Origin: Anabaena cylindrica PCC 7122
GTDB lineage: Bacteria > Cyanobacteriota > Cyanobacteriia > Cyanobacteriales > Nostocaceae
Assembly: GCF_000317695.1 (NCBI RefSeq)
Contig: NC_019771.1
Coordinates: 5,942,001-6,006,000, forward strand
DNA: 64,000 nucleotides
Direction: 5' to 3'
Below the pieces are notes generated by a model. It did no database searches, was not told where the DNA came from, and saw only the letters and a list, made by a program, of their open reading frames with translations. The position numbers and the translations under genes are program-made. Positions 1 to 9,150 of this stretch are shown here, piece after piece. Every line of letters begins with the position of its first letter. Positions within the stretch are counted from its first letter, which is position 1.

Positions 1-753
1 AGTTCGATTGCGGGAATTATTGTCACAGTATTACTGGCTTTTGGTGTTTTGCAGTGGTTTCATGTGTCCGCTGGTAGCTTTCTCGATTGGGTAATTGGTG
101 GGGCGAGTTTTTGGTGGTTATTGGTAATTGTGACAGTTCCATGGAATGTCCATTTTCAGGCTAAAGAAGTTTTAGCCCAAGCAGCAGAATCAATAGAAAA
201 AAACATTTCCGTAGATGAGAAACAAGTTAAGTATGTAAAAGTTTTAGCCAAGCGATCGCTCTTGATTGCAATTGGTTTACACTTAGTTTCAGCCTTTGCT
301 CTGTATATCCTGGCTGTTACAGGTATTAGTACTGTCGGATATATTAGTTCTGGTGCAGCTGTATTATTAACTTTACTGCGTCCAGCTATCAGCGCCTACG
401 AGTATTTGTATACTCGGTTGAGAATGATTCGTCAAGCATTTACCTATCCACGGGAAGATATTGTGGAATTGCGTCACCGTTTTGATGAAATAGAGCAAAA
501 AATCAAATCTTTAGAAGAGCAACTTAACCCAGAACAGCCTTATTCTTTAGTAGCAAATAATCAACGGTTTTCGGAAGAGACACGCCGAGAATTAGCGCGG
601 ATTGTTGCTAGTTTAGAGGAAGTACGCGCTACAAACCAATCTGAACATGAACGTCTGTCTAGAGAAGCCAGAAATGCGATCGCACAACTTTCCACTGATG
701 GGCAATTTCTTGATCATGTCCGTGAAATTATTAGATTTTTTAAATCAGCATGA
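1..753 (+). CDS. membrane protein with C-terminal coiled coil, 5' end cut by window
   Basis: The reading frame is open from base 1, so the true start lies outside the window; the first in-frame start-like codon (TTG at 49) falls inside a hydrophobic helix and is not credible. About four hydrophobic segments are visible in the first 130 residues, followed by a charged, helical, probably coiled-coil cytoplasmic tail (residues ~140-250) rich in Glu, Arg and Gln. I do not recognise a named family; it looks like a conserved cyanobacterial membrane protein of unknown function. No neighbour on the same strand suggests a role. Confidence 0.75.
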   Translation, partial: SSIAGIIVTVLLAFGVLQWFHVSAGSFLDWVIGGASFWWLLVIVTVPWNVHFQAKEVLAQAAESIEKNISVDEKQVKYVKVLAKRSLLIAIGLHLVSAFALYILAVTGISTVGYISSGAAVLLTLLRPAISAYEYLYTRLRMIRQAFTYPREDIVELRHRFDEIEQKIKSLEEQLNPEQPYSLVANNQRFSEETRRELARIVASLEEVRATNQSEHERLSREARNAIAQLSTDGQFLDHVREIIRFFKSA

Positions 754-773
754 ATATAAATTAAATGATCACA

Positions 774-811
<38 letters not shown>

Positions 812-812
812 A

Positions 813-855
813 CGAATGTAGAATCCCCGTGTCTTTAGACCGGGGAATGTCAATC
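813..855 (+). mobile_element. IS200/IS605-like right-end hairpin remnant
   Basis: A stem CCCCG (825-829) / CGGGG (841-845) encloses a second mini-stem GTC-TTTA-GAC, followed by AATGTCA. This resembles the 3' hairpin that ends IS200/IS605 elements (and their omega RNA) in cyanobacteria. No tnpA or tnpB lies nearby, so it would be an isolated end or a small derivative. The assignment is from memory of the motif, not from a search. Confidence 0.4.
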
Positions 856-870
856 GCTCTAAATTACTAA

Positions 871-2307
871 TCAGGGCTTACCATTAGACTCAGTTAAAAT
901 TAACTTTGGTTCTTCTGGTGTGGGTTCTTCTTCTGGCAAACCGTACATTGATTTGTACAGCTTATCGTACTGCTTGGCAGATTCATACCAACTGAAGTTT
1001 TGACTCATACCGCGTTTTTGTAATTCTTGCCATTGGGGTTTGAAACGGAAACCTTCCCAAGCGCGAATCATGCAGGTGAATAGGTCTAACGGTTCATAGC
1101 GGTCGAAGCAATAGCCAGTACCGGCTTCATTGACTGGATCGTAATGTGATACGGTGTCAACTAATCCACCTGTGCGGCGGACAATGGGGACAGAACCGTA
1201 ACGCAAAGCCATCATTTGACTGATACCACAGGGTTCAAATCGGCTAGGCATGAGAAAAGCATCAGTACCAGCGTAAATGCGACGAGAAAGGGCATCGTTA
1301 TACAGTAAGTAAGTTGCCATGCGTCCGGGATAGCGGGATGCTAATTGCCACATTTGGGTTTCATAATAGCGATCGCCTGTTCCCAGCAAAACAAATTGAG
1401 CATCTGTATAAGCCATGAAGCGGTCTAGAATTTGCATAACTAAATCCAGACCTTTTTGTTCCACTAACCTTGTCACCATGCCAATCAGAAAGGCATTAGA
1501 ATTGACTTCTAAGCCTACTTCTTCTTGCAAAGAAATTTTATTGGCTTTGCGTTTATCTAAGGTATCGGTGGTGAAAGTTTGGGTGATGTATTTATCATTG
1601 GCAGGATTATAAACTTCTGTATCTATGCCGTTGATAATCCCTGATAGTTTCCCACTAATAAAAGATAGCAAACCTTCGATTTGTTCACCGTAAGCAGGAG
1701 TCTTGATTTGATCTGCATAGGTGGGAGAAACTGTGTTTACCTTATTGGCAAACTGAACTGCTGCGGCCATGGTGTTATGACCTTGCATATACCAGGGACA
1801 CCAAGTAATTTTCTCTAAATACCAACGCCACGGCCCTTGATAAGCTAGGTTATGAATGGTAAATACAGTGGTGATATCTGGAGATTGGTTCAACCAAACT
1901 GGTAACATTCCTGTATGCCAATCATGACAGTGAACAATTTCTGGCTTCCAGTAATTCCAGCAGAATTCCGCTGCACCATTGGAGAAAAAGGTGAACCGCC
2001 AATCTTCATCTTCTCCGCCATAAATACGGCGGGTATTAAAAGAAGAATGTTGAAACAAATATAATGGGACATCAGTACCAGGTAGAAGGCTTTCATAAAC
2101 GGAAAAGTCCTGGAACATGGCATTTCCAGTCCATACAGGTTCTTTGGGAATCTCCATTTTGTCTGGAAGAAAGCCATAGTAAGGCAAGAATATTCGCACA
2201 TCATGCCCCATTTGTCTTAAGACTTTTGGTAATGCACCCACAACATCGCCCATTCCGCCTACTTTGGCAATGGGAGCAGCTTCAGCTGCAACAAATAAAA
2301 TCCGCAT
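871..2307 (-). CDS. glgA: glycogen synthase (ADP-glucose type)
   Basis: The product (478 residues) transfers glucose from ADP-glucose to growing glycogen in the cytosol. The N-terminus carries the KVGGMGDV form of the K-x-G-G ADP-glucose binding motif near residue 15, then the GT5 catalytic domain (FTIHNLAYQG region) and a GT1-like C-terminal domain with PSRFEPCG. Length matches the family. I chose the ATG at 2307 because the protein then begins MRILFVAAEAAP, the canonical family start; the 19 residues upstream are encoded by a short tandem repeat. The sequence resembles the GlgA1 type of Synechocystis more than GlgA2. It is monocistronic here and faces away from no obvious partner gene. Confidence 0.95.
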   Translation of the reverse strand: MRILFVAAEAAPIAKVGGMGDVVGALPKVLRQMGHDVRIFLPYYGFLPDKMEIPKEPVWTGNAMFQDFSVYESLLPGTDVPLYLFQHSSFNTRRIYGGEDEDWRFTFFSNGAAEFCWNYWKPEIVHCHDWHTGMLPVWLNQSPDITTVFTIHNLAYQGPWRWYLEKITWCPWYMQGHNTMAAAVQFANKVNTVSPTYADQIKTPAYGEQIEGLLSFISGKLSGIINGIDTEVYNPANDKYITQTFTTDTLDKRKANKISLQEEVGLEVNSNAFLIGMVTRLVEQKGLDLVMQILDRFMAYTDAQFVLLGTGDRYYETQMWQLASRYPGRMATYLLYNDALSRRIYAGTDAFLMPSRFEPCGISQMMALRYGSVPIVRRTGGLVDTVSHYDPVNEAGTGYCFDRYEPLDLFTCMIRAWEGFRFKPQWQELQKRGMSQNFSWYESAKQYDKLYKSMYGLPEEEPTPEEPKLILTESNGKP

Positions 2308-2313
2308 GGTATT

Positions 2314-2335
2314 TATTGGTAATTGGTAATTGGTG
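2314..2335. repeat. short tandem repeat, TAATTGG x3
   Basis: About three copies of a 7-bp unit lie directly upstream of the glgA start codon, inside its presumed 5' leader. Confidence 0.85.
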
Positions 2336-2349
2336 ATTTGTAAAATCTT

Positions 2350-2469
2350 TATAGCGCTTTCCACTAAGCGTGATATACAAAATTACCCCTCCCCAACCCT
2401 CCCCTTGGTAAGGGGAGGGTGCGCGATAGCGCGGGTGGGGTGTATGTCATGAGCTTGGGAATTGCTATA
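2350..2469. mobile_element. MITE family A, copy 1 (120 bp)
   Basis: The element begins TATAGC and ends GCTATA, with an inner terminal similarity (TTTCCCA / TGGGAAT). Its interior can fold: a CCCTCCCC / GGGGAGGG hairpin around TTGGTAA, then GCGCGATAGCGC, all flanked by ACCCC / GGGGT. Two more copies occur at 24849-24973 and 39281-39400. It has no coding capacity, so it would need a transposase supplied from elsewhere. Confidence 0.85.
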
Positions 2470-2498
2470 TCTTTATCTGTAACCTATCACCTATCACC

Positions 2499-3467
2499 TT
2501 ATGATCCGCGTTGGATCTCGGTGAAGATAGTTTCTAAAATTTCCGTAGCGCCTTGTTTCCTTAAAATATTGGCTAGTTCTGTACCCAGTTTTTCTGCATC
2601 ATTGGCTAGGCCAGTAACAGTGTCTTGCACCAGTTTTTGACCATCAACGCTGGCAACAATACCTGTTAGTGTTAAATTACCATCAACTATTTCTGTATTT
2701 ACACCAATGGGTACTTGACAACCACCCTCTAAGGAACGGAGAAAGGCTCTTTCTGCTAGACAGCGATCGCGTGTTTGGGGGTCTTCAATGGCTTTAAGGA
2801 TGGAAATGACTTCGCTGTCATCTGCACGGCATTCTATACCCAGAGCGCCTTGTCCGACGGCATGGAGAGAAATTTCTGGAGGTAAGACTTGGTGAATGCG
2901 ATCGCTCATTCCCAATCTTTCTAACCCAGCTACCGCTAAAATCAAAGCATCATAATCACCTTTATCCAGTTTCTCCATGCGTGTAATTAAGTTTCCCCGC
3001 ACATCTTTAAACGTAAAATGGGGAAATTTATTGCGTAACTGTGCCAGCCGTCGCAAGGAAGATGTCCCAATTACTGCACCTTCAGGTAAAGTGTCGATTG
3101 TCTGTCCTTTATATTTTTCATGTAGTACCAGCGCATCTGCTGGATTTTCACGTTCGGTAATTGCTGCTAATGTTAACCCTTCTGGTAACTTTGTTGGCAG
3201 ATCCTTTAGGGAATGAACTGCAAAATCAATCTCCTGATTGATCATTCCCAATTCCAGTTCTTTGGTAAATAAACCTTTATCACCAATTTTGGCTAATGCT
3301 ACATCCAGGATTTTGTCACCTTGAGTAGACATCGTATGGACTTCAAAAGTGATATCAGGAAAGCTTTTCTGAAGTTGCTCTTGTACCCAGTATGTTTGAA
3401 CTAGAGCAAGTTGGCTTTTACGTGAACCAATACGAATAGTGCGGGGAGGACTAGAAACTGAAGTCAT
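2499..3467 (-). CDS. hemC: hydroxymethylbilane synthase (porphobilinogen deaminase)
   Basis: The enzyme condenses four porphobilinogens into hydroxymethylbilane, the common precursor of haem, chlorophyll, bilins and cobalamin. Visible hallmarks are IRIGSRKSQLALVQ at the N-terminus, the substrate-binding VHSLKDLP and GTSSLRR motifs, and EGGCQVPIG, whose Cys (residue 250 from the chosen start) holds the dipyrromethane cofactor. Length (322 residues) is normal. The ATG at 3467 gives MTSVSSPPRTIRIG, the usual cyanobacterial start; an in-frame start exists 33 bp further upstream. Other tetrapyrrole genes in the window (cobL, hemW, cobA, hemD) are unlinked to it. Confidence 0.96.
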   Translation of the reverse strand: MTSVSSPPRTIRIGSRKSQLALVQTYWVQEQLQKSFPDITFEVHTMSTQGDKILDVALAKIGDKGLFTKELELGMINQEIDFAVHSLKDLPTKLPEGLTLAAITERENPADALVLHEKYKGQTIDTLPEGAVIGTSSLRRLAQLRNKFPHFTFKDVRGNLITRMEKLDKGDYDALILAVAGLERLGMSDRIHQVLPPEISLHAVGQGALGIECRADDSEVISILKAIEDPQTRDRCLAERAFLRSLEGGCQVPIGVNTEIVDGNLTLTGIVASVDGQKLVQDTVTGLANDAEKLGTELANILRKQGATEILETIFTEIQRGS

Positions 3468-3649
3468 AAAACTATATGTCAAACCAGGCGGTAAATTCAC
3501 ATTGATCTAGACTACCGCAGCAAGTGACTTACCGGATTGAACTAACGTCTTTACATTTGTTTATATTTCTGCAACCTCAACCGCTGACGAAAAGCAGGTA
3601 AAAAGTTTGAGTAATATTTTACACATATTAATCTCGGTTATTTATTTAT

Positions 3650-4432
3650 ATGCAGAATTTTGCAGCCACCGTAATGACCATTGATATTAGCACAATGTCC
3701 CTCATGGTCAGTGTGGCATCTATTTTGCAATCAATCACACTGATATTTTTAGTTTATGTTATCTGTTTGATGCTACGTATAGTCATGATACCATTGACCC
3801 AAACAACTTCTTTAATGCAATCAAATAGCATAAATATTATCACACTTTGGGCAATATTTTTATTTGATTACCTTCGTAACTCCGGCTTTATTATGATGGT
3901 TAATCAAAGAATGTATCAGGATTTGCATACATTAGCTACAACCGATTCTTTAACCAAGGCGCTGAATCGTAGAGCAATAGAAAATTATTTACAGCATGAA
4001 GTCACAAGATTTAAACGCAGTGAAATACCCTTTAGTTTAATTTTGATTGATGTTGATAAATTTAAATTAATTAATGATAATTATGGACATACTTTTGGTG
4101 ATGTTGTTTTACAACACCTAGTTAACATCCTGAAAAAATCTCTCCGTTCTCAAGATTTGGTGAGTCGTTGGGGTGGAGAGGAATTTCTCATCCTCTTACC
4201 AAACACAAATATTGAAACTGCATCTCTTATTGCTAACAGATTGCGAATAATAGTTGAAGAAAATCCAGCCGCTGAGGGAATGATTTATTACACTATTAGT
4301 TTAGGGGTGGCAACTTTTGCAGAAACTTATACAAATTCACTAAGTTCATTTTTTATCGCCCTTGATCAAGCTCTTTATCAGGCGAAAAATAATGGTCGGA
4401 ATCAAGTAGTTATTGCTGCTACAGTTCAATAA
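3650..4432 (+). CDS. membrane diguanylate cyclase (GGDEF)
   Basis: The 260-residue product would make cyclic di-GMP at the membrane. Residues ~20-50 and ~60-85 are hydrophobic segments with no recognised sensor domain between them. The GGDEF domain covers ~95-255, with DVDKFKLINDNYGH and the active-site signature GGEEF at 175-179. An RSQD sequence at 166-169 sits five residues before the signature, exactly where the inhibitory RxxD I-site lies, so product feedback is expected. Active-site residues appear intact. The start could also be the internal Met at residue 9. It is followed after 11 bp by an Uma2 remnant that is probably unrelated. Confidence 0.88.
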   Translation: MQNFAATVMTIDISTMSLMVSVASILQSITLIFLVYVICLMLRIVMIPLTQTTSLMQSNSINIITLWAIFLFDYLRNSGFIMMVNQRMYQDLHTLATTDSLTKALNRRAIENYLQHEVTRFKRSEIPFSLILIDVDKFKLINDNYGHTFGDVVLQHLVNILKKSLRSQDLVSRWGGEEFLILLPNTNIETASLIANRLRIIVEENPAAEGMIYYTISLGVATFAETYTNSLSSFFIALDQALYQAKNNGRNQVVIAATVQ

Positions 4433-4443
4433 TTAATAAAAGA

Positions 4444-4644
4444 TTGGGGGTAAGGAAAGTTTGGTTTTTTCAAAATAATCAGTTTGCAATTTACCATCTG
4501 CTTGGTGAAAATTATGAACAAGGTGCAAAAAGCGAATTATTGCCAAACTTGGATTTGACAATATTAGCGCAATATGTAATGGCAGATGATCCTTTAGATG
4601 CAGCGATCGCATTTCGAGAGCAAATTAGAGAAATGGTGGGTTAG
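4444..4644 (+). pseudogene. Uma2-family (DUF820) endonuclease, C-terminal remnant
   Basis: About 66 residues match the C-terminal part of Uma2 proteins: VWFF..NQFAIYHL.GENYEQ, SELLPNLDLTILAQYV and an AFREQIR tail. The full family is about 190 residues with a PD-(D/E)XK core, all of which is missing upstream, where the diguanylate cyclase gene sits. The only start is a TTG. I read it as a decayed gene fragment. Confidence 0.6.
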
Positions 4645-4751
4645 ATAAAATCTTTGTTATTTCCTGCACTAAAGTAGTCTTTAGAGGGAAGTTAAAAAGT
4701 TGCAGATGTGCTACAAAATAGTATACTGCCTAAATCTATTTTTTAATCTAT

Positions 4752-5711
4752 ATGAGTCGTTCCGCTTGCCTTATCTTTAACCCAGTTGCGGGTCAGGGTG
4801 ATCCAGAATTAGAACTAGATCAGATTAGATCAATATTAGAACCAGAAATTGAATTAGATATTTATTTCACAACTGAAGAAGTGGATGCTGACGAACTTGC
4901 ACGCGCAGCAGTAGAAAGGGGAGTAGAAGCGATTATTGCGTCTGGGGGTGATGGTACTCTGTCAGCAGCAGCCGCAGCAGTAGTTAATACTAATATTCCC
5001 TTCGGGATTATTTCACGGGGAACAGCAAACGCTTTTGCAGCAGCTTTAACGATTCCCGATACAATTGCAGATGCTTGTCAGACAATTTTGCAGGGTAAAA
5101 CCCGTGCAGTAGATGTAGCTTATTGCAACGAGCGACTGATGGTATTATTGGTAGGTATTGGTTTTGAAGCCGGAACTGTAGAAAAAGCAGACAGGAATGC
5201 TAAAAATCGCCTGGGGATGATGGCGTATATTTTGGCAGGAATTCAAGAATTAGGAAATTTACAGAAATTCGCTGTTGAAATTGAAACTGAAGATAAGATC
5301 ATTCAAACTATTGCTTCGGCGGTGACAGTAGCAAATGCTGCACCGGCAACTTCAGTGTTAGCTCATGGACCAGCGGGTATTATTTTTGATGACGGATTAC
5401 TAGATTTAACAATTGTAGCCCCAGAAAATAAAACAGGTGCGATCGCAGCTACATTCCATTTATTTCAAACTGCTACCGCAGGAACACCCGTAGAACGAGA
5501 CGATATTGGCTATCTGCGAGCTAAAACATTTAAAATCACAACTGAACCACCACAAAAGGTAGTTATAGATGGAGAAGTAGTCGGCACAACTCCTGTAGAA
5601 ATTAATTGTATACCAGAAGGTTTGAGGGTTTTTGTACCATCAGTAGCAGAAGATATTCCCACAGAAAAGCTAGAAGGATTACCTAACTTAACTGTAGAAA
5701 TGAAGGATTAA
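4752..5711 (+). CDS. YegS/DAG-kinase family lipid kinase
   Basis: The protein (319 residues) belongs to the diacylglycerol/sphingosine kinase-like fold. It begins with NPVAGQGD (nucleotide loop), carries GGDGTL, the signature of the catalytic domain, around residues 64-69, and ISRGTANAFA shortly after. The C-terminal beta-sandwich ends with DGEVVGTTPVEI, also typical. It probably phosphorylates a membrane lipid using ATP; the substrate cannot be read from the sequence. The gene stands alone on the plus strand and converges with the minus-strand stress block. Confidence 0.88.
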   Translation: MSRSACLIFNPVAGQGDPELELDQIRSILEPEIELDIYFTTEEVDADELARAAVERGVEAIIASGGDGTLSAAAAAVVNTNIPFGIISRGTANAFAAALTIPDTIADACQTILQGKTRAVDVAYCNERLMVLLVGIGFEAGTVEKADRNAKNRLGMMAYILAGIQELGNLQKFAVEIETEDKIIQTIASAVTVANAAPATSVLAHGPAGIIFDDGLLDLTIVAPENKTGAIAATFHLFQTATAGTPVERDDIGYLRAKTFKITTEPPQKVVIDGEVVGTTPVEINCIPEGLRVFVPSVAEDIPTEKLEGLPNLTVEMKD

Positions 5712-5739
5712 GCTGTGGGTAATTCAGGAATTATGTAAT

Positions 5740-6147
5740 CTAAATCATTCCTGGGCCTTTACCCCTTGTATCATGTTTTTCCGTCAATTCACCTGTTTTA
5801 TTTTCATTTACTTCGTGTAATTCCTCAAGACGTTCTGCGATGTCTTCCTCCAGATGTTTCCGTGCATCACCTGGAACTTCATAATACATTTCTGGTTCCA
5901 CGGGATAATTATTCAACAAACCTTCTTGATCAACGGTATAACCATCTGTGGTGCGTATGCTTTCAACATTGGTTTGGTCGTCAGTAGGCGCACTGGAGAT
6001 GTTTTCTTCTGTGGGAAGATGTTTATAATGTTCTCCTTCCCTGTCCATACGCGCTGCTGTTTCCGCTGGGATAATTCCCCGATCATAAGTATCTGCATCA
6101 ACTCGATGAGCAGAATCTGTTGTTTTTTTAACTGGTTTATTAGTCAT
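5740..6147 (-). CDS. conserved hydrophilic protein, unknown function
   Basis: The 135-residue product is strongly hydrophilic, rich in Glu, Asp, Thr and Lys, with no membrane segment or Cys and probably little stable fold. Its composition recalls desiccation or general stress proteins, and it is the last gene of a minus-strand run holding a BON lipoprotein and a stress-type glycine-zipper protein. I do not recognise a defined domain. The name and role stay open; a stress role is inferred only from composition and neighbours. Confidence 0.7.
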   Translation of the reverse strand: MTNKPVKKTTDSAHRVDADTYDRGIIPAETAARMDREGEHYKHLPTEENISSAPTDDQTNVESIRTTDGYTVDQEGLLNNYPVEPEMYYEVPGDARKHLEEDIAERLEELHEVNENKTGELTEKHDTRGKGPGMI

Positions 6148-6389
6148 AAATTAAATTTAATCCTCTTTATTTATTTTGAGAATAACTTCGAGAACTAGAT
6201 TAGTGTTTTTTTATAAAAATAAATACTGCCTTAAGAAGTGAATTCATGAAAAATACTAGCTAAAATTATCTATCTTGAGACATACACAGGCGGGTGTTAC
6301 ATCTCCTACTTTTGCTGTAAGTATTTCAAAAAAAATGTAGGGTTGGTATTGTTTACCCTACATTAAATTAGCTAATAGATTGATTTTAA

Positions 6390-6833
6390 TTAACCTATAA
6401 GTTGTTGTTTGAATGAATTAACCTTGTGTACTAATTCTTGACGGGTTTCAGCTTTGATGAGATAACGGAAAGTAAACCAGATGGCATAAATTATGCCAAT
6501 TATCTCAAAAATAGGTGCTAATAACGGTACGCCATGAATAGCATCTAAAACTGCGATCGCTACCTTGACCGTGACAATTGCAGACAAAATTAATCCAAAT
6601 GTTAATAAAGCCTGTTTGTTTTTGTCAAAAAAACTACCTAGATAATTTGGCAGTTGGTCTAAGAAATCAACAATTTGTCTGCTCACTCGCTGCCATTGGC
6701 TTTCATAAGCTTTAGCTGGCATGAGTTTTGGTAATTTGGCGGTATCTACACCCTCAAGAGCTAATACACCGTCAGGTGAACCTGAATTTACTGTCTCTGG
6801 TGGCTGTTGTTGAGTTTCCATAACGTTTGCCAT
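6390..6833 (-). CDS. CAAD/CURT1-type thylakoid membrane protein
   Basis: The 147-residue protein has a disordered N-terminus, an amphipathic helix (QWQRVSRQIVDFLDQLPNYL), two transmembrane helices (ALLTFGLILSAIVTVKVAIAV; LLAPIFEIIGIIYAIWFTFRYL) and a C-terminal amphipathic helix (TRQELVHKVNSFKQQL). This is the layout of the CAAD domain shared by cyanobacterial aminoacyl-tRNA synthetase appendages and CURT1/CurT, which bends thylakoid margins. As a free-standing protein it is most likely CurT-like. I chose the ATG at 6833 (MANVMETQQ); an upstream frame extension is hydrophobic and unlike the family, and Met 6821 is also possible. Confidence 0.82.
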   Translation of the reverse strand: MANVMETQQQPPETVNSGSPDGVLALEGVDTAKLPKLMPAKAYESQWQRVSRQIVDFLDQLPNYLGSFFDKNKQALLTFGLILSAIVTVKVAIAVLDAIHGVPLLAPIFEIIGIIYAIWFTFRYLIKAETRQELVHKVNSFKQQLIG

Positions 6834-6995
6834 TTGGCAGAACAGTGTTGATAAATGACTGGACGTAAATAAATATAACAGTCTGGACACAGAATACCAA
6901 GTCAAAAATATTTCAGTTTGTATCCTGATTACTGACTCCCGATGCTAAAAATTTATTTACATCCACTAACTTCAGGATATTAATTGTTAGCAGCT

Positions 6996-7451
6996 TTAGT
7001 TTTGTGGTGGTGTAACAATCGTTTCCACAACTACATTTTTGACACCATTAATTTCTTTTGCCAAAGGTTCAATTTTAGCCAACTGCTCCTGATTACCAAC
7101 GGTTCCTGATACAGTAACTAGTCCATCTTCTGTAGCCTTAACTGTTAATTGACCACCTGGTATATTGGCCTCTAATTTAGATCGGACTTGACTTGCTAGA
7201 TCTGCGGCAGCTCTGTCTGTTAGATCACCAGTCGCCAAATTTCGTTCTTCACGAGCGCGGATATCAGCATTGAGTTGTCTTCTGCGGACTTCACTTTGAG
7301 CATCTTCTTGTGCTTCTTGAGTTGTTTGTGTAGCAGGACTTGCTGGAACTTCTCCCGTTTCGGGTGCAGTGACAGTTGTCTTAGCAGTGTCATCGCAAGC
7401 AACGCTAAGAACTAAAAGCGAACCAATTAAGAAAGAAGTTAGCTTTTTCAT
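6996..7451 (-). CDS. BON-domain lipoprotein
   Basis: The protein starts MKKLTSFLIGSLLVLSVAC, a lipoprotein signal with lipobox SVAC, so it should be lipid-anchored in the envelope. A low-complexity Thr/Glu/Gln linker follows, then an Arg-rich helix and one BON domain (residues ~80-150) with LTVKATEDGLVTVSGTVGNQ and ETIV near the end. BON domains bind membranes and occur in osmotic-stress proteins such as OsmY. The ATG at 7451 is chosen because it opens the signal peptide; the 45 extra upstream codons are not signal-like. It lies 106 bp downstream of the glycine-zipper stress protein on the same strand. Confidence 0.88.
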   Translation of the reverse strand: MKKLTSFLIGSLLVLSVACDDTAKTTVTAPETGEVPASPATQTTQEAQEDAQSEVRRRQLNADIRAREERNLATGDLTDRAAADLASQVRSKLEANIPGGQLTVKATEDGLVTVSGTVGNQEQLAKIEPLAKEINGVKNVVVETIVTPPQN

Positions 7452-7557
7452 GTGTTTATTTCTTGATATAAATGTGAATTTTTGGGAGTATGGGGTAGGA
7501 ATTAGGAGTAAAATTCTGATGTTAATGCTCCTAATTGTTGTACTGATGGAAAGATAA

Positions 7558-9150
7558 TTAAACTGTTCTTTCTCGGTTGTCAACAATAATTACAGAATTT
7601 TCCCCGGTGTAATTACTAGGAACAGTTTCTGCCTGTCTGATGGGTTCAAAACTGGTTTGACGTTCTCTGACATTATGGACATCAGGGGCATCATAAATGG
7701 CAAATTCTTCAATTCCCAGACGCTTAAGAATCGTTTCTGCATGGTGTATTTCTGCTTCTGTGCCATCGACAATTACTAGGTAATGACCTTTTTGGAAGCG
7801 ATCGCTATAAACTTCCGCCCGTTCTTTAGGAATTCCTAAACCAACTAGTCCCCCAGCTATACCTCCAACGGCTGCACCCACAGCACCACCGGTCAGGGTT
7901 GTAGCCAAAGCCGTAGCTGCTGCACCAGCTACCATTACAGGCCCCACTGCCGGAATTGCTAAAGTTCCCAGACCAACTAATAAACCGCCTAAACCACCTA
8001 TTGCACCACCAGTAACTGCACCAGCTTTTAACCCTTCCCCGGCTTGATTACCTGTCTCCAAATTCCTATTGACATTACCATTTGTGTCTTTAGCTATCAG
8101 GGAAACATAACTCATGGGAAAACCAGCATTTCTTAATTCATTCAGTGCGGTTTCTGCGTCATGACGATGGGTAAATACACCAACTGCTCTCTTGTTCGTT
8201 TGTGTGGTGTGCGGAGCTACATTTTCATGGCCATTGGCTTCGTAAATTTCCCATTGTTTAACGTGATGCTGGTTGATAATTGTTGCTGCGCGTTGGATTT
8301 CAGCATCAGTGCCACGGACAATGATGATATAGTTACCTTGATGGATGCAATCGTTGTAGAACTGAGTCCGTTCATAGGGAATATTTAGGCGAGTAGGCTC
8401 AATGCGATCGCTCACATGAATTCCCTCGAAAGTATTTCTTTGTGGATCTTCCCTGTTAATTAGAGAAATTTGACTCAAGGGAAAGCCAGTATTTCTTAAA
8501 TCGCTAATTGTTGCTTCTGCATCGTGCAGCATTGAAAAGTAACCGATGGCATATTTATCAACAGCCCTATCCTGATGTCTAATATCTGTAGTCACCTCTT
8601 GAGCATTCGGGTGATCATAAATTTCAAACTCTTCAATTCCCCATTTGTGGAAAATTTCTTGAACTCTAGCAATTTCTGCATTTGTACCATCTATGATGAC
8701 TAAATAATCTCCTCGCTCCACTCTGGCGTGATAGGCTCTAGCTCTTTCTTCAGGAATTCCTAAACCAATCAAAGCACCAACTAAACCACCTGCTACTGCA
8801 CCAATACCAGCGCCGGCAACAGTTGTCGCTATGGCTGTTGCTGTGGCTCCAGCCAACATAATTGGCCCAACTCCAGGGATTGCTAAAGTTCCCAGTCCAA
8901 CTAATAACCCAGTTAAACCACCCAAAACTCCACCAGAAACTGCTCCAACTTTGGCACCTTCATCAGACTGATCACCAATTTTTTCATTTACTTGCTTACC
9001 TGCAATTTCATCGCCCTCTTCTTTATGTCTGGCAATGACAGAAACTCTTTCCATGGGAAAGTTTGAATCTCTCAGTTCATGGAGAGCTTGTTCAACATCA
9101 CGACGCTGATTAAATATGCCTACAGCTCGTTTATTTACATTTATAGTCAT
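7558..9150 (-). CDS. general stress protein 17M-like repeat protein with glycine zippers
   Basis: The 530-residue product holds three related modules. Module 1 (1-180) and module 3 (~320-495) each have the motif KRAVG(I/V)F..R.D.E.AL.ELR...FPM..VS, then a Gly/Ala-rich membrane-like stretch (GGLTGLLVGLGTLAIPGVGP; GGLGGLLVGLGTLAIPAVGP) and a closing DYLVI.DGT.AEI motif. Module 2 (~195-310) has only the soluble parts. Such domains occur in Bacillus general stress protein 17M and many cyanobacterial proteins; the glycine zippers suggest membrane insertion or oligomerisation. It clearly arose by internal duplication. It is the first gene of the stress-like block. Confidence 0.8.
   Translation of the reverse strand: MTINVNKRAVGIFNQRRDVEQALHELRDSNFPMERVSVIARHKEEGDEIAGKQVNEKIGDQSDEGAKVGAVSGGVLGGLTGLLVGLGTLAIPGVGPIMLAGATATAIATTVAGAGIGAVAGGLVGALIGLGIPEERARAYHARVERGDYLVIIDGTNAEIARVQEIFHKWGIEEFEIYDHPNAQEVTTDIRHQDRAVDKYAIGYFSMLHDAEATISDLRNTGFPLSQISLINREDPQRNTFEGIHVSDRIEPTRLNIPYERTQFYNDCIHQGNYIIIVRGTDAEIQRAATIINQHHVKQWEIYEANGHENVAPHTTQTNKRAVGVFTHRHDAETALNELRNAGFPMSYVSLIAKDTNGNVNRNLETGNQAGEGLKAGAVTGGAIGGLGGLLVGLGTLAIPAVGPVMVAGAAATALATTLTGGAVGAAVGGIAGGLVGLGIPKERAEVYSDRFQKGHYLVIVDGTEAEIHHAETILKRLGIEEFAIYDAPDVHNVRERQTSFEPIRQAETVPSNYTGENSVIIVDNRERTV

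Noticed and set aside
2419..2640. Plus-strand open frame starting MRDSAGGVYVMSLG
   Set aside because: Its start is inside MITE family A and its rest is antisense to hemC; the same peptide appears at 24917 from another MITE copy.
5854..6198. 114-codon plus-strand frame
   Set aside because: It is antisense to the hydrophilic minus-strand gene and has Cys/Trp/Phe-rich shadow composition.
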